From positions 1-26,575 of the forward strand of contig JBOGFI010000186.1 of NCBI GenBank assembly GCA_050743365.1: 26,575 nucleotides of DNA, given 5' to 3'. The notes under the pieces were generated by a model that had not been told where the DNA came from, did not search any database, and saw only the letters and a program-made list of their open reading frames with translations. Source of the stretch: JBOGFI01 sp050743365 (GTDB taxonomy: Bacteria > Actinomycetota > Acidimicrobiia > IMCC26256 > JACDBD01). Below, in pieces: positions 14,907-22,529 of the stretch (its first letter is position 1; the number at the start of each line of letters is the position of its first letter). The position numbers and the translations under genes were made by a program.

Positions 14907-15044
14907 ATGTCCGACAAATCGCCGCACCGCTCGAACGACAAGAAGCGAGGCAAGTCGCTGATGGAGAAGCGGGTGGCCAAGCGGCAGAAGCGAGCTGAAC
15001 GCCGGGCCGCCGAGCAGGCCCGCAATCGGGTCGAGGGGCTCTAG
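14907..15044 (+). CDS. Small, strongly basic 45-residue protein
   Basis: ATG 14907 follows a strong GGGAGGAG ribosome binding site at 14897-14904, and the frame closes at TAG 15042. The product begins 'MSDKSPHRSNDKKRGKSLME' and continues with 'KRVAKRQKRAERRAAEQARN'. About half the residues are charged, mostly Lys and Arg, with a central helix-prone segment. I recall short proteins of the form 'KxxGKSLxEKRxxKxxKR' as common in actinobacteria and annotated only as hypothetical. Nucleic acid or ribosome binding is a guess from charge. It is divergent from the DUF2855 gene and 35 bp upstream of the next gene, which seems to have its own promoter. Confidence 0.72.
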   Translation: MSDKSPHRSNDKKRGKSLMEKRVAKRQKRAERRAAEQARNRVEGL

Positions 15045-15065
15045 TCCGCCCCAGGTGCCCGGGCG

Positions 15066-15071
15066 TATCTT
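15066..15071 (+). promoter_or_regulatory. Candidate leaderless -10 element (TATCTT)
   Basis: TATCTT ends 8 nt before GTG 15080, with no ribosome binding site between, matching the TANNNT pattern seen before other genes in this window. Confidence 0.45.
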
Positions 15072-15079
15072 CGGAGCCG

Positions 15080-15922
15080 GTGAGCGACGAGCAGTTCACG
15101 CCCACGCACCGGGTACCCGCCACCGGGATGCCGACCTGGAACGAGCCCGACCCCAACCGGGCGACGGACAATCGACTCGCCCCCGACCTGGCGGTGCAGG
15201 TCCTGGAGGAGACGACCGGATGGGCGCGGGTCCGGTGCAGCAACGGCTGGGAGGCGTGGGGGGACGCGACCACGCTCGTGCCGATCGCGCGTCCGGCGTT
15301 CACGCCGACGCACCGGGTGCCCGACACCGGGCTCGAAACCCGTGAGACGCCGGATGTTGCTCAGCCCGCCAACAACCGCCTCGGTCCCGGGCTGCCGGTC
15401 GCAGTCGTGCACGCGTGGGGCGACTGGGCGAAGGCTCGATGCGACAACGGCTGGGAGGCGTGGGTCGACGGGCGATCCCTGCTGCCGATGCGGACCGCTT
15501 CACCGTCGCCGCCCGCGCTCTGGCTTCTCGTGCTGGGAGCGGCCGTGGCCGTGCTCGGCGGGTTCCTCCCCTGGTTCTCGGCCGGAGGCGAGTCGATCTC
15601 GGCCTGGGACATCGAGTTCGTCGAGCTGCTCACGCACGAGGAGAGCGACTTTAACCTGAAGACGGGTGTCGTCCTGCTGCTCGTCGTGCTCGCGGGGCTG
15701 CCGCTCGTGACGCGCCGGATGCTTCCCCGCTGGGCGGGCGTCGCCGTGGCCGGCGTGGCCACGGGCCTCGCCGGGCTGGGGTTCGTCCTCTACTTCGACC
15801 TGCCCGAGCCTCGGCCCGACCTCGGCATCGGGATCGTGCTCACCCTCGTGGGCGCCATCGTGATGGCCGCGGGCGCGTTGCTGTCGCCGCGGGCCGGCAT
15901 GCCGCTCGCCCGGTCGCCCTGA
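15080..15922 (+). CDS. Membrane protein with duplicated SH3-like module
   Basis: 280 residues from GTG 15080. Residues 6-68 and 74-135 are two copies of one module. Both start 'FTPTHRVPxTG' and end 'RC.NGWEAW.D..xLxP', which looks like a bacterial SH3-like beta barrel. DNA at 15095-15127 and 15299-15331 is nearly identical, so the duplication is recent or kept homogeneous. A Ser/Pro linker leads to four hydrophobic helices at about 146-168, 196-211, 217-239 and 248-269. There is no signal peptide. With four helices the tandem modules should be cytoplasmic, unlike most bacterial SH3 domains, which bind cell wall. Function not recognised. Confidence 0.7.
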   Translation: MSDEQFTPTHRVPATGMPTWNEPDPNRATDNRLAPDLAVQVLEETTGWARVRCSNGWEAWGDATTLVPIARPAFTPTHRVPDTGLETRETPDVAQPANNRLGPGLPVAVVHAWGDWAKARCDNGWEAWVDGRSLLPMRTASPSPPALWLLVLGAAVAVLGGFLPWFSAGGESISAWDIEFVELLTHEESDFNLKTGVVLLLVVLAGLPLVTRRMLPRWAGVAVAGVATGLAGLGFVLYFDLPEPRPDLGIGIVLTLVGAIVMAAGALLSPRAGMPLARSP

Positions 15923-16008
15923 CCGCAGCAGGGGCCAACCGAGAACGTCAGCAGGGCGTCAATACCGGTCTCTCATGACCTCGAGTCGGGGCGAGCTGGA
16001 GACGTGAC

Positions 16009-16866
16009 TCAGAGGCCCTTGAGCCAGAGGTCGAGGGCGTGGGCAGCGGCGCCTCGGGAAGAGCGGCGCTGAATCCGCCTCAAGATCACTCCGGCGGCCA
16101 GCAGGATGACGCCCACAGCTGCTAGCACCGCGGTCTCGGCGCCGTTGACGGGCAGCGCGCCGCCGATCCCCCCGTCCGAAGCCGGATCTCCCCCGCTCGC
16201 GCTGGCGGCGGAGCCCTCCGACCTGATGGGAGTGCTCTGGCCACAGCGCGGGGAAGCGGGGAGGGCCTCGAGCGCGGCGGCCGAGCAGCCGACTCCCGCC
16301 GGGTCGGCGTCGAGCATCCCGAGAAGGTCGAGCACCGCGCCGGGGTCGGTCGGGTCGAGGGCCGATCGTTGGCTCGCCGTCGTCGCCTGCCCGCCGCCGG
16401 CGGCGGTCGCCGCGTCGGTCGCGGTTGCGTCGGCGACGGCCGGGCCCGCGGAGTTGACGTTCGGCGACGCATCGGTGGGCAGGTCGCCGGGCGCGCTCCC
16501 GGCGGGCAGACCCGGGTCGGGCAGGTTGCCGGGCACATTCGCATCGGGAAGACCCGGGTCGGGCAGGTTGCCGGGCACATTCGCATCGGGGAGACCCGGG
16601 TCGGGCACCTCGGGGACCGGCGCCGGCGCCGGGCCCGTCCTCGACCTCCGGTGCTCCGACTTGCGCCCGCGCGACCCATCGTCGTCGTCGTCGTCGTCAC
16701 CATCGTCGTAGACGGGCAGGCCGTGGAGGTGCGCACTTGGGTCCGGCGCCGCGTCGAGAGAGGTGGCACCAGCGGGCACGATCCCCACGACCAGCCACGC
16801 GCAGAACGCGAGTGCACTGGCACAGAGCGCGGTCAACGGGGCACGACGACCGACCTTCTGTTCCAC
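16009..16866 (-). CDS. Secreted Pro/Asp-rich repeat protein with LPxTG-like C-terminus
   Basis: 285 residues from GTG 16866; the frame is open far upstream, but only this start places a signal peptide at the N-terminus. Residues 5-34 are a signal peptide ending 'IVPAGA'. Then come an Asp run (54-63), a basic patch 'GRKSEHRRSR', and a 14-residue repeat 'DPGLPDANVPGNLP' present twice with a third decayed copy (89-130). An Ala/Thr-rich spacer and one Cys pair (Cys194, Cys208) follow. The end reads 'LPVNG' (238-242), a hydrophobic helix (246-262) and 'RRIQRR', the layout of a sortase sorting signal with Asn in place of Thr. About 17 extra residues follow. It is probably cell-surface anchored. No sortase gene lies in the window. 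Confidence 0.65.
   Translation of the reverse strand: MEQKVGRRAPLTALCASALAFCAWLVVGIVPAGATSLDAAPDPSAHLHGLPVYDDGDDDDDDDGSRGRKSEHRRSRTGPAPAPVPEVPDPGLPDANVPGNLPDPGLPDANVPGNLPDPGLPAGSAPGDLPTDASPNVNSAGPAVADATATDAATAAGGGQATTASQRSALDPTDPGAVLDLLGMLDADPAGVGCSAAALEALPASPRCGQSTPIRSEGSAASASGGDPASDGGIGGALPVNGAETAVLAAVGVILLAAGVILRRIQRRSSRGAAAHALDLWLKGL
16508..16613 (-). repeat. 42-bp tandem repeat inside the surface-protein gene
   Basis: Copies at 16508-16549 and 16550-16591 are identical except for the last base, and a third partial copy runs from 16592 to about 16613. Each encodes the 14-residue unit beginning DPGLPDANVPGN. The near-identity shows recent expansion. Confidence 0.9.
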
Positions 16867-17044
16867 CAGGTTCCCGCTCCCCGTGACTCGGGCAAGGCAC
16901 GCGCCGCAGTCGTGACCGAGGGGCGCGGAGGCCAACGCTCCCGCCGCGATCGCGCCGAGCGTAAGCGTACGGCCCGGTGGGTGGCAAGGCCCGCATTGCT
17001 CGGCCATCCCCACCAGCACCCTCGTCACCGGGGGCCGACCGGCG

Positions 17045-17050
17045 TAGCCT
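17045..17050 (+). promoter_or_regulatory. Candidate leaderless -10 element (TAGCCT)
   Basis: TAGCCT ends 8 nt before ATG 17059 (5 nt before GTG 17056). No Shine-Dalgarno sequence intervenes. The rest of the 192-bp gap to the divergent surface-protein gene holds no other motif I can support. Confidence 0.4.
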
Positions 17051-17058
17051 CGCTCGTG

Positions 17059-18594
17059 ATGGCGGAGGCGAGGCGATTCCCGCGTGCGGGGGTGGCGACG
17101 CCCCACTATCTGGCCTCGGCGACCGGCCTGGCCACACTGGCCGGGGGCGGGAACGCTCTCGATGCCGCCATCGCCGCCAACCTCGCACTCGGGGTCGTCG
17201 CGCCGTACTTCTGCGGCTACGGCGGCGACCTGTTCGCCATCGTGTGGGACGGGCGTCTTCACGGCTACCTCGGCTCGGGCCGGTCGCCCGCTGCGCTCTC
17301 GATCGACACGGTCCGGGCCGAGAACGAGACCATGCCGGTGCTCGGAGCGCACGCGGTCACGGTGCCGGGCGTGATCGCCGGCTGGTTCGACCTGCTCGAG
17401 CGGTGGGGCACCCGGTCCTTCCCCGAGCTCGCGGCACACGCGCTGCGCTATGCGCGTGACGGTTTCGAGGTCACCGCAGCCGCCGCCGAGATCTTCTCCG
17501 GCTGCCGGCTGCTCTACGGCGGGTTCCCGCGGTGGCTCGACGTCTACGGCCACGCCGGGCAGGGAACGATGCTGCGCCAGCCGGCCCTGGCCCGGACCAT
17601 CGCAGCCATCGCCGAGGGCGGGCCCGACGCCTACTACCGCGGCCCGATCGCCGACGCGATCACGGCTGCGGTGCAGCATGACGGCGGCACGCTGGCTCCC
17701 GCGGACCTCGCGGCCTACGCGGGACGCTGGGCCGAGCCGCTACGCGCGCCATACCGCGACCTCGAGATCGCCGAGCTGCCGCCCCCGACCCAGGGGGTCA
17801 CCGCGCTGGAGGCGCTTCGCATCTTCGACCGAGAGCCACTTCCGGCCCGCGGCGACCGCGAGCACCTCATGGTCGAGGCGATCAAGCTCGCTCTCGCCGA
17901 CCGCGACGAGTACGTGACCGATCCCGACGCGATGCGCGTGGCGGCCGCGGCACTCCTCGTCGACGACTGGGTCGACGAGCGGCGCGCTCGCATCGACCCG
18001 GACCACGCCTCTTTCCCGCCGCCCCGAGCGGCCCCCGTGGGCGGTACCGCCTATCTGTGCGCAGCCGACCGTGAAGGGCTGCTCGTCAGCCTGATCCAGT
18101 CGAACTTCCTCGCCTTCGGCTCCGGGGTACACGTCCCGGAGTGGGGCATCAACCTGAACAACCGGGGGTCGTCGTTCTCGCTCGACCCGTCGCGCGCCAA
18201 CGTGCTGGCGCCGTCGAAGCTTCCGATGCACACGCTCATCCCGGCCCTGGCGCTCCGCGACGGAACGCCGGCGCTGGTGTTCGGGACCATGGGCGGCGAC
18301 GCCCAGGCCCAAGTGCACGTCCAGTTCCTCGCCCACGCCGTCGACGAGGGCGCCGACCTGCAGGCGGCGATCGACGCCCCCCGCTGGCGGGTCGAGCCCT
18401 CGACCGGCCGGCTGCTCGCCGAGGGCCGCTTCGCGCCCGAGCTCCTCGACGCGCTTCGTGCTCGGGGTCATGATCTGCAAGTGGCCCCCGCCCTCGACGC
18501 CGGCATGGGCCACGCGCACGCGATCGCGCTCACGCCGGGCGGCTACGCAATCGCCACCGACCCCCGCGCCGAGGGTGCTGCGCTCGGGCTCTGA
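17059..18594 (+). CDS. Gamma-glutamyltransferase family Ntn-hydrolase
   Basis: 511 residues from ATG 17059. The N-terminal subunit has 'ATLAGGGNALDAAIAANLAL', 'GYGGDLFAIVWDG' and 'HAVTVPGVIAGWFDLLERWG'. Self-cleavage is expected before Thr330 in 'PVGGTAYLCAADREGLLVSL', which then becomes the nucleophile of the small subunit. 'NNRGSSFSLDP' and 'APSKLPMHTLIPAL' follow, then 'TMGGDAQAQ' and 'IDAPRWRV', all as in the family. There is no signal peptide, so it is cytosolic, unlike classical periplasmic GGT in glutathione turnover. It may be an acylase or other gamma-glutamyl hydrolase. It lies 48 bp before the CoxD-like gene on the same strand. Confidence 0.87.
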   Translation: MAEARRFPRAGVATPHYLASATGLATLAGGGNALDAAIAANLALGVVAPYFCGYGGDLFAIVWDGRLHGYLGSGRSPAALSIDTVRAENETMPVLGAHAVTVPGVIAGWFDLLERWGTRSFPELAAHALRYARDGFEVTAAAAEIFSGCRLLYGGFPRWLDVYGHAGQGTMLRQPALARTIAAIAEGGPDAYYRGPIADAITAAVQHDGGTLAPADLAAYAGRWAEPLRAPYRDLEIAELPPPTQGVTALEALRIFDREPLPARGDREHLMVEAIKLALADRDEYVTDPDAMRVAAAALLVDDWVDERRARIDPDHASFPPPRAAPVGGTAYLCAADREGLLVSLIQSNFLAFGSGVHVPEWGINLNNRGSSFSLDPSRANVLAPSKLPMHTLIPALALRDGTPALVFGTMGGDAQAQVHVQFLAHAVDEGADLQAAIDAPRWRVEPSTGRLLAEGRFAPELLDALRARGHDLQVAPALDAGMGHAHAIALTPGGYAIATDPRAEGAALGL

Positions 18595-18628
18595 TCAACC
18601 CACCGCGAGGGGGTGTCGGCCCGGCCGG

Positions 18629-18634
18629 TACGAT
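18629..18634 (+). promoter_or_regulatory. Candidate leaderless -10 element (TACGAT)
   Basis: TACGAT ends 8 nt before ATG 18643, with no ribosome binding site between. If real, the CoxD/CoxE/XdhC genes have their own promoter in addition to any read-through from the gamma-glutamyltransferase gene. Confidence 0.5.
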
Positions 18635-18642
18635 CGAGGCCG

Positions 18643-19530
18643 ATGGTCACCAACGTCCAGGAGGTCCGCGACGCCCTCGCGGACCACGACTACCTGGCCG
18701 ACGAGGGCCTCGCCACCGCCGTCTTCCTCGCTCTGACGCTGCGGCGGCCACTGCTCCTGGAGGGCGAGGCCGGGGTGGGCAAGACCGAGGTGGGGAAGGT
18801 GCTGGCCCGCTGGACGGGAGGCGAGCTCGTCCGCCTCCAGTGCTACGAGGGCATCGATGCCGCCCAAGCCGTCTACGAGTGGGACTACTCCCGCCAGCTG
18901 TTGCACCTGCGGGCGGTCGAGGCCAGCGGCGCCGAGGTCGTCGAGGACGAGCTGTACTCCGAGCGGTTCCTGGTCCGGCGGCCGTTGCTGCGCGCCATCG
19001 CGTACCACGGGCCGCTCCCGCCCGTGCTGCTGGTCGACGAGGTCGACCGCGCCGACGACGAGTTCGAGGCGTTCCTCCTCGAGATCCTGTCCGACTACGC
19101 CATCACCGTGCCCGAGCTGGGCACGTTCCGGGCCGATGTCCCGCCGGTCGTCGTGGTCACGTCCAACCGCACACGCGACGTGCACGACGCGCTCAAGCGC
19201 CGGTGCCTCTACCACTGGATCGGCCATCCCGACTTCGAGCGCGAGCTCGCGATCGTGCGGGTCCGCGCGCCGGAGGTGGCGGCTGAGCTCGCCCGCCAGG
19301 TCGCACGGGCGGTCGAGGCCCTGCGTGCCGTCGACTTGTACAAGCCGCCCGGAGTGGCGGAGACCATCGACTGGGCGCACGCGCTGGCGGCCCTCGGGCG
19401 CGAGCGAATCGACGCCGCCGCCGTCGAGGTGACGCTCGGGACGATCCTCAAGTACCGAGAGGACCAGGAACGGGTGCGCGCCCGGGGCGTCGAGTCCGTG
19501 GTGGCGGCGGCCGTGGAGCGCAGTGCCTGA
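18643..19530 (+). CDS. coxD: MoxR-family AAA+ ATPase, CoxD-like
   Basis: 295 residues from ATG 18643. Walker A is 'GEAGVGKTE' (41-49), Walker B 'VLLVDEVDRA' (Asp132, Glu133), and sensor 1 lies in 'VVVVTSNRTRDVHDALKRRC'. The MoxR family supplies ATP-driven remodelling and works with VWA-domain partners. The CoxD member is needed to mature the [CuSMoO2] site of aerobic CO dehydrogenase. The CoxD reading rests on the partner order: a CoxE-type VWA gene overlaps by 8 bp and XdhC-type genes follow. The symbol is by analogy, since no CO dehydrogenase subunits are in view. Confidence 0.85.
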   Translation: MVTNVQEVRDALADHDYLADEGLATAVFLALTLRRPLLLEGEAGVGKTEVGKVLARWTGGELVRLQCYEGIDAAQAVYEWDYSRQLLHLRAVEASGAEVVEDELYSERFLVRRPLLRAIAYHGPLPPVLLVDEVDRADDEFEAFLLEILSDYAITVPELGTFRADVPPVVVVTSNRTRDVHDALKRRCLYHWIGHPDFERELAIVRVRAPEVAAELARQVARAVEALRAVDLYKPPGVAETIDWAHALAALGRERIDAAAVEVTLGTILKYREDQERVRARGVESVVAAAVERSA

Positions 19531-20659
19531 CGTCGCGTCACGGCGGGAGAGCGACGCCGGGCGTTTCGCCGTCGGCTTCGCCCGGGTGCTGCGCGGGATC
19601 GGCCTCGACGTGCCCGCCGGCAGCACCGTCGTGTTCGCCAAGGCGCTGGCCGCGGTGGGGGCGGGGCGGGCCGACTCTGTGTACTGGGCCGGCCGCGCCA
19701 CGCTGGTACGCCGCCCGGAGGACGCGGCCGACTACGACCGCGCCTTCGACGCGTTCTGGTGGGGACGGCCCCCTCGGGTGCCGGCCCGCCAGCCCCCGAC
19801 CACCTCGATCACCCTGGCCACGGACGACCCGGAGGGAGCCGGCGGGGAAGGGGGGGACGTGGCGCCGGACGGCCCCGTCCTCGCGGTGCGGTGGAGCCCC
19901 ACCGAGGTGCTGCGCCATCGCGACTTCGCCGCCTACAGCAGCGCCGAGTTCGCCGAGGCGCGGCGGCTGATCGCCGATCTGCGGGTGGCGGGCGCCCTCC
20001 GCCGGTCCCGGAGGCGGCGTCCCACCCACTCGCAGCGGCACCGGAGCCGGCCCGACCTGCGACGCACGGTCCGGCGGTCGCTGCGCGCCGGCGGTGAGCC
20101 GGTGGCGCGGGCGTTCCTGGCGCCCTCTCTGCGCCCGCGCCGCCTGGTGCTGCTGTGTGACATCAGCGGCTCGATGGAGCCCTACGCGCGAGCCCTGGTG
20201 CGCTTCCTCCACGCGGCGGTGGTCGGCCGCGGGAGGGTCGAGGCGTTCGCGCTCGGCACCCGGCTCACGCGCATTACCCGCGAGCTGTCGTCGCGCGACC
20301 CCGATGCCGCGCTCGCGGCCGCGGCGCAGCGGGTCGAGGACTGGTCGGGCGGCACACGCCTGGGGGAGGGGTTGCGCGAGTTCAACGACCGCTGGGGGGT
20401 ACGCGGGATGGCGCGGGGTGCGGTCGTCGTGATCCTCTCCGACGGCTGGGATCGCGGTGACCCGGGCCACCTCGGCGAGCAGATGGCGCGGTTGGCGCGG
20501 GTCGCGCACCGTGTCGTCTGGGTGAACCCGCTCAAGGCGTCGCCCGGCTTCGCTCCGCTGGCCAAGGGCATGGCGGCGGCGTTGCCGTACGTCGACGAGT
20601 TCGTGGAGGGTCACTCCTTGGCGTCGCTGGAGGAGCTCGCGGAGGTGATCACGCGATGA
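19523..20659 (+). CDS. coxE: VWA-domain protein, CoxE-like
   Basis: 378 residues from GTG 19523, overlapping the ATPase gene by 8 bp. The N-terminal half (1-200) has an Arg-rich segment (160-190). A von Willebrand factor A domain follows, with a complete metal-ion-dependent adhesion site: 'DISGSM' (Asp213, Ser215, Ser217), Thr278 in 'GGTRLGEGL' and 'LSDGWD' (Asp307). CoxE proteins pair with CoxD as a chaperone-like complex acting on molybdenum hydroxylases. The C-terminus 'VWVNPLKASPGFAPLAKGMA' is typical of the CoxE family, which supports the assignment beyond the VWA motif alone. Cytoplasmic, no signal peptide. Confidence 0.87.
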   Translation: MPDVASRRESDAGRFAVGFARVLRGIGLDVPAGSTVVFAKALAAVGAGRADSVYWAGRATLVRRPEDAADYDRAFDAFWWGRPPRVPARQPPTTSITLATDDPEGAGGEGGDVAPDGPVLAVRWSPTEVLRHRDFAAYSSAEFAEARRLIADLRVAGALRRSRRRRPTHSQRHRSRPDLRRTVRRSLRAGGEPVARAFLAPSLRPRRLVLLCDISGSMEPYARALVRFLHAAVVGRGRVEAFALGTRLTRITRELSSRDPDAALAAAAQRVEDWSGGTRLGEGLREFNDRWGVRGMARGAVVVILSDGWDRGDPGHLGEQMARLARVAHRVVWVNPLKASPGFAPLAKGMAAALPYVDEFVEGHSLASLEELAEVITR

Positions 20660-20973
20660 AGGAAGTGCTCGACGACATCGAGCGGTGGCGTGCGGCAGGT
20701 CGCCGGGTCGCGATCGGGCGCGTCGTCGGCATCGAGGGCTCGGGACCGCGCGACCCGGGCGCGACCATGGCCGTCAACGACGCCGGCGAGGTCGCCGGGT
20801 CGGTGTCGGGTGGATGCGTCGAGGGCGCGGTGGTGGAGGAGGCCCTGGCTGTGCTGGCCGGCGAGCACGACCGGAGCGTCGTGAGCTTCGGCTACTCCGA
20901 CGACGAGGCGTTTGCCGTCGGCCTCACGTGCGGCGGGACCGTCCACGTGTTCGTCGAACCGCTCGACTGGTAG
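20656..20973 (+). CDS. Stand-alone XdhC/CoxI N-terminal domain protein
   Basis: 105 residues from ATG 20656, with an ATGA overlap onto coxE. It contains only the first XdhC/CoxI domain (PF02625 type): 'RRVAIGRVVGIEGSGPRDPG', 'EVAGSVSGGCVEGAVVEEAL' and 'GLTCGGTVHVFVEPL'. The Rossmann domain that normally follows is absent. XdhC proteins bind molybdenum cofactor, protect it and help insert it into xanthine-dehydrogenase-type enzymes. 'SGGCVEG' with Cys and 'LTCGG' are the conserved features thought to matter for cofactor handling. The gene right after carries the Rossmann domain, so the two products may work as a pair. Confidence 0.85.
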   Translation: MKEVLDDIERWRAAGRRVAIGRVVGIEGSGPRDPGATMAVNDAGEVAGSVSGGCVEGAVVEEALAVLAGEHDRSVVSFGYSDDEAFAVGLTCGGTVHVFVEPLDW

Positions 20974-20978
20974 GCGCG

Positions 20979-21767
20979 GTGCCCGCGACGGTCTACGAGG
21001 AGCTGCGCGACGCGCTCCGCGCCGAGGAGCCAGCCGCGCTGGCGACGGTCACCGAGGGCCCGTCGATCGGGGCCAAGCTGCTGGTGCGGCCGGGTCGGCC
21101 CGTCGTCGGGACTCTGGGCGACCCCGACCTCGACCGGGTCGCGTCACGCGACGCGCTGGGCGAGCTCGAGGCCGGCCTCACCTCGACGCGGCACTACGGG
21201 ACGCACGGCGAGGCACGAGAGCGAGACGTCTCGGTGTTCATCGAGTCGTTCGCGCCGCCGCCCCACATGGTGATCTTCGGGGCTGTGGACTTCACCGCCG
21301 CGCTGGTGAAGGCGGGCAAGCTCCTCGGGTACCGGGTGACCGTGTGCGACGCACGCGCGATCTTCGCCACGCCCCAGCGTTTCCCTGCCGCCGACGAGGT
21401 CGTGAACGACTGGCCCGACCGGTATCTCGCCAAGGTGGGCCCCGACCTCGGCCCACGCGACGCGGTGTGCGTGCTGACCCACGACTTCAAGTTCGACGTG
21501 CCCGCGCTCGTCACCGCGCTCGGCACCCGCGCCGGCTACGTCGGTGCCATGGGGTCCCGGCGCACCCACGCCGACCGGGTGGCGCGGCTGCGCGAGGCGG
21601 GCGTCGACCAGGTCGGCATCGACCGGGTCATGGCGCCGATCGGTCTCGACATCGGCGCCCGTACGCCCGAGGAGACGGCGATCTCGATCTGCGCGGAGGT
21701 CATCGCGTTGCGCACGGGCCGTCAGGTGGCGTCGCTGCGCGATGCACACGGTCCCATCCACGGCTGA
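20979..21767 (+). CDS. XdhC-family protein with Rossmann domain
   Basis: 262 residues from GTG 20979, five bases after the previous stop. Residues 1-95 resemble a degenerate first XdhC domain ('AALATVTEGPSIGAKLLVRP'), lacking the Cys motif of its neighbour. Residues 100-250 are the XdhC Rossmann domain: 'MVIFGAVDFTAALVKAGKLL', 'YRVTVCDARAIFATPQRFPA', 'VCVLTHDFKFDVPAL', 'GYVGAMGSRRTHADR' and 'GLDIGARTPEETAISICAEV'. The glycine loop reads 'FGAVDF' where many XdhC proteins have GxGxxA; I recall this variant from other actinobacterial members. Together with the preceding protein it supplies both domains of a molybdenum-cofactor insertion chaperone. Confidence 0.87.
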   Translation: MPATVYEELRDALRAEEPAALATVTEGPSIGAKLLVRPGRPVVGTLGDPDLDRVASRDALGELEAGLTSTRHYGTHGEARERDVSVFIESFAPPPHMVIFGAVDFTAALVKAGKLLGYRVTVCDARAIFATPQRFPAADEVVNDWPDRYLAKVGPDLGPRDAVCVLTHDFKFDVPALVTALGTRAGYVGAMGSRRTHADRVARLREAGVDQVGIDRVMAPIGLDIGARTPEETAISICAEVIALRTGRQVASLRDAHGPIHG

Positions 21768-21782
21768 AGGAGGTCACCACGC

Positions 21783-22529
21783 ATGGAGCTCGGGATCGAA
21801 GGCCGACGGGCCGCGGTCGCGGCGGCGAGCCGCGGGCTCGGCTTCGGGATCGCGCGGGCGCTCGCCGCCGAGGGCGTGCGAGTCGCCATGTGCGGCCGCC
21901 ACCGTGAGTCGATCGAGGAGGCGGCGCGACGCGCCGGCAACGACACCGTGCCGCTGGTGGCCGACGTCTCGGCGCCGTCGTCGGCGGCTGCGTTCGTGAC
22001 GGCGGCACGGGAGGCACTGGGCGGGGTCGACATCCTCGTCACCAACGCCGGCGGGCCGCCGCCGGGCACGTTTGCCTCCACCGACCTCGAGCAGTACGTG
22101 AGCGCGCTCGAGCTGAACTGCCTCTCAGTGATCGCGATGTGCGACGCCGCCGTGCCGGCCATGCAGGCCGCGGGGTGGGGGAGGGTCGTCGCCATCACCT
22201 CCCTGGCAGTGCGTCAACCCAACCCCGCCCTCATCCTGTCGAACACCGCCCGTGCCGGCGCCACCGGCTTCCTGAAGACGCTCGCCCGCGAGGTCGCGGG
22301 CGACGGCGTCACCGTCAACTCGCTTCAGCCGGGGCTTCACGACACGGAGCGCGTCCGTCAGCTGCACGGCGGCGACCCGGCGCAGCTGGTGAGCCAGGTC
22401 CCGGCGGGCGCGCTCGGCGAGCCCTCCGACTTCGGCGCGGTGGCCGCCTTCCTGTGCTCGGAGCACGCCCGCTTCGTGACCGGGGCCGCCATCCCCGTCG
22501 ACGGTGGCGCGTACGCGGGACTGCTCTGA
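21783..22529 (+). CDS. Atypical short-chain dehydrogenase/reductase family protein
   Basis: 248 residues from ATG 21783, with a perfect AAGGAGGT 8 nt upstream. The cofactor loop reads 'AAASRGLGFGIA' (13-24), and 'DILVTNAGGPP' is the NAG motif. Ser140 is in place, but where YxxxK should stand the sequence is 'ILSNTARAG', giving Ser153 and Arg157 instead of Tyr and Lys. The C-terminus 'FVTGAAIPVDGGAYAGLL' is normal. SDRs of this 'BKR-like' type without the catalytic Tyr-Lys are a recognised subgroup with unclear activity. It may bind NAD(P) without classical oxidoreduction. It follows the Cox maturation genes with its own strong ribosome binding site. Confidence 0.85.
   Translation: MELGIEGRRAAVAAASRGLGFGIARALAAEGVRVAMCGRHRESIEEAARRAGNDTVPLVADVSAPSSAAAFVTAAREALGGVDILVTNAGGPPPGTFASTDLEQYVSALELNCLSVIAMCDAAVPAMQAAGWGRVVAITSLAVRQPNPALILSNTARAGATGFLKTLAREVAGDGVTVNSLQPGLHDTERVRQLHGGDPAQLVSQVPAGALGEPSDFGAVAAFLCSEHARFVTGAAIPVDGGAYAGLL

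Noticed and set aside
16867..17679. Upstream extension of the minus-strand surface-protein frame through the gamma-glutamyltransferase gene
   Set aside because: The extension lies antisense to a conserved gene and would bury the signal peptide inside the protein.
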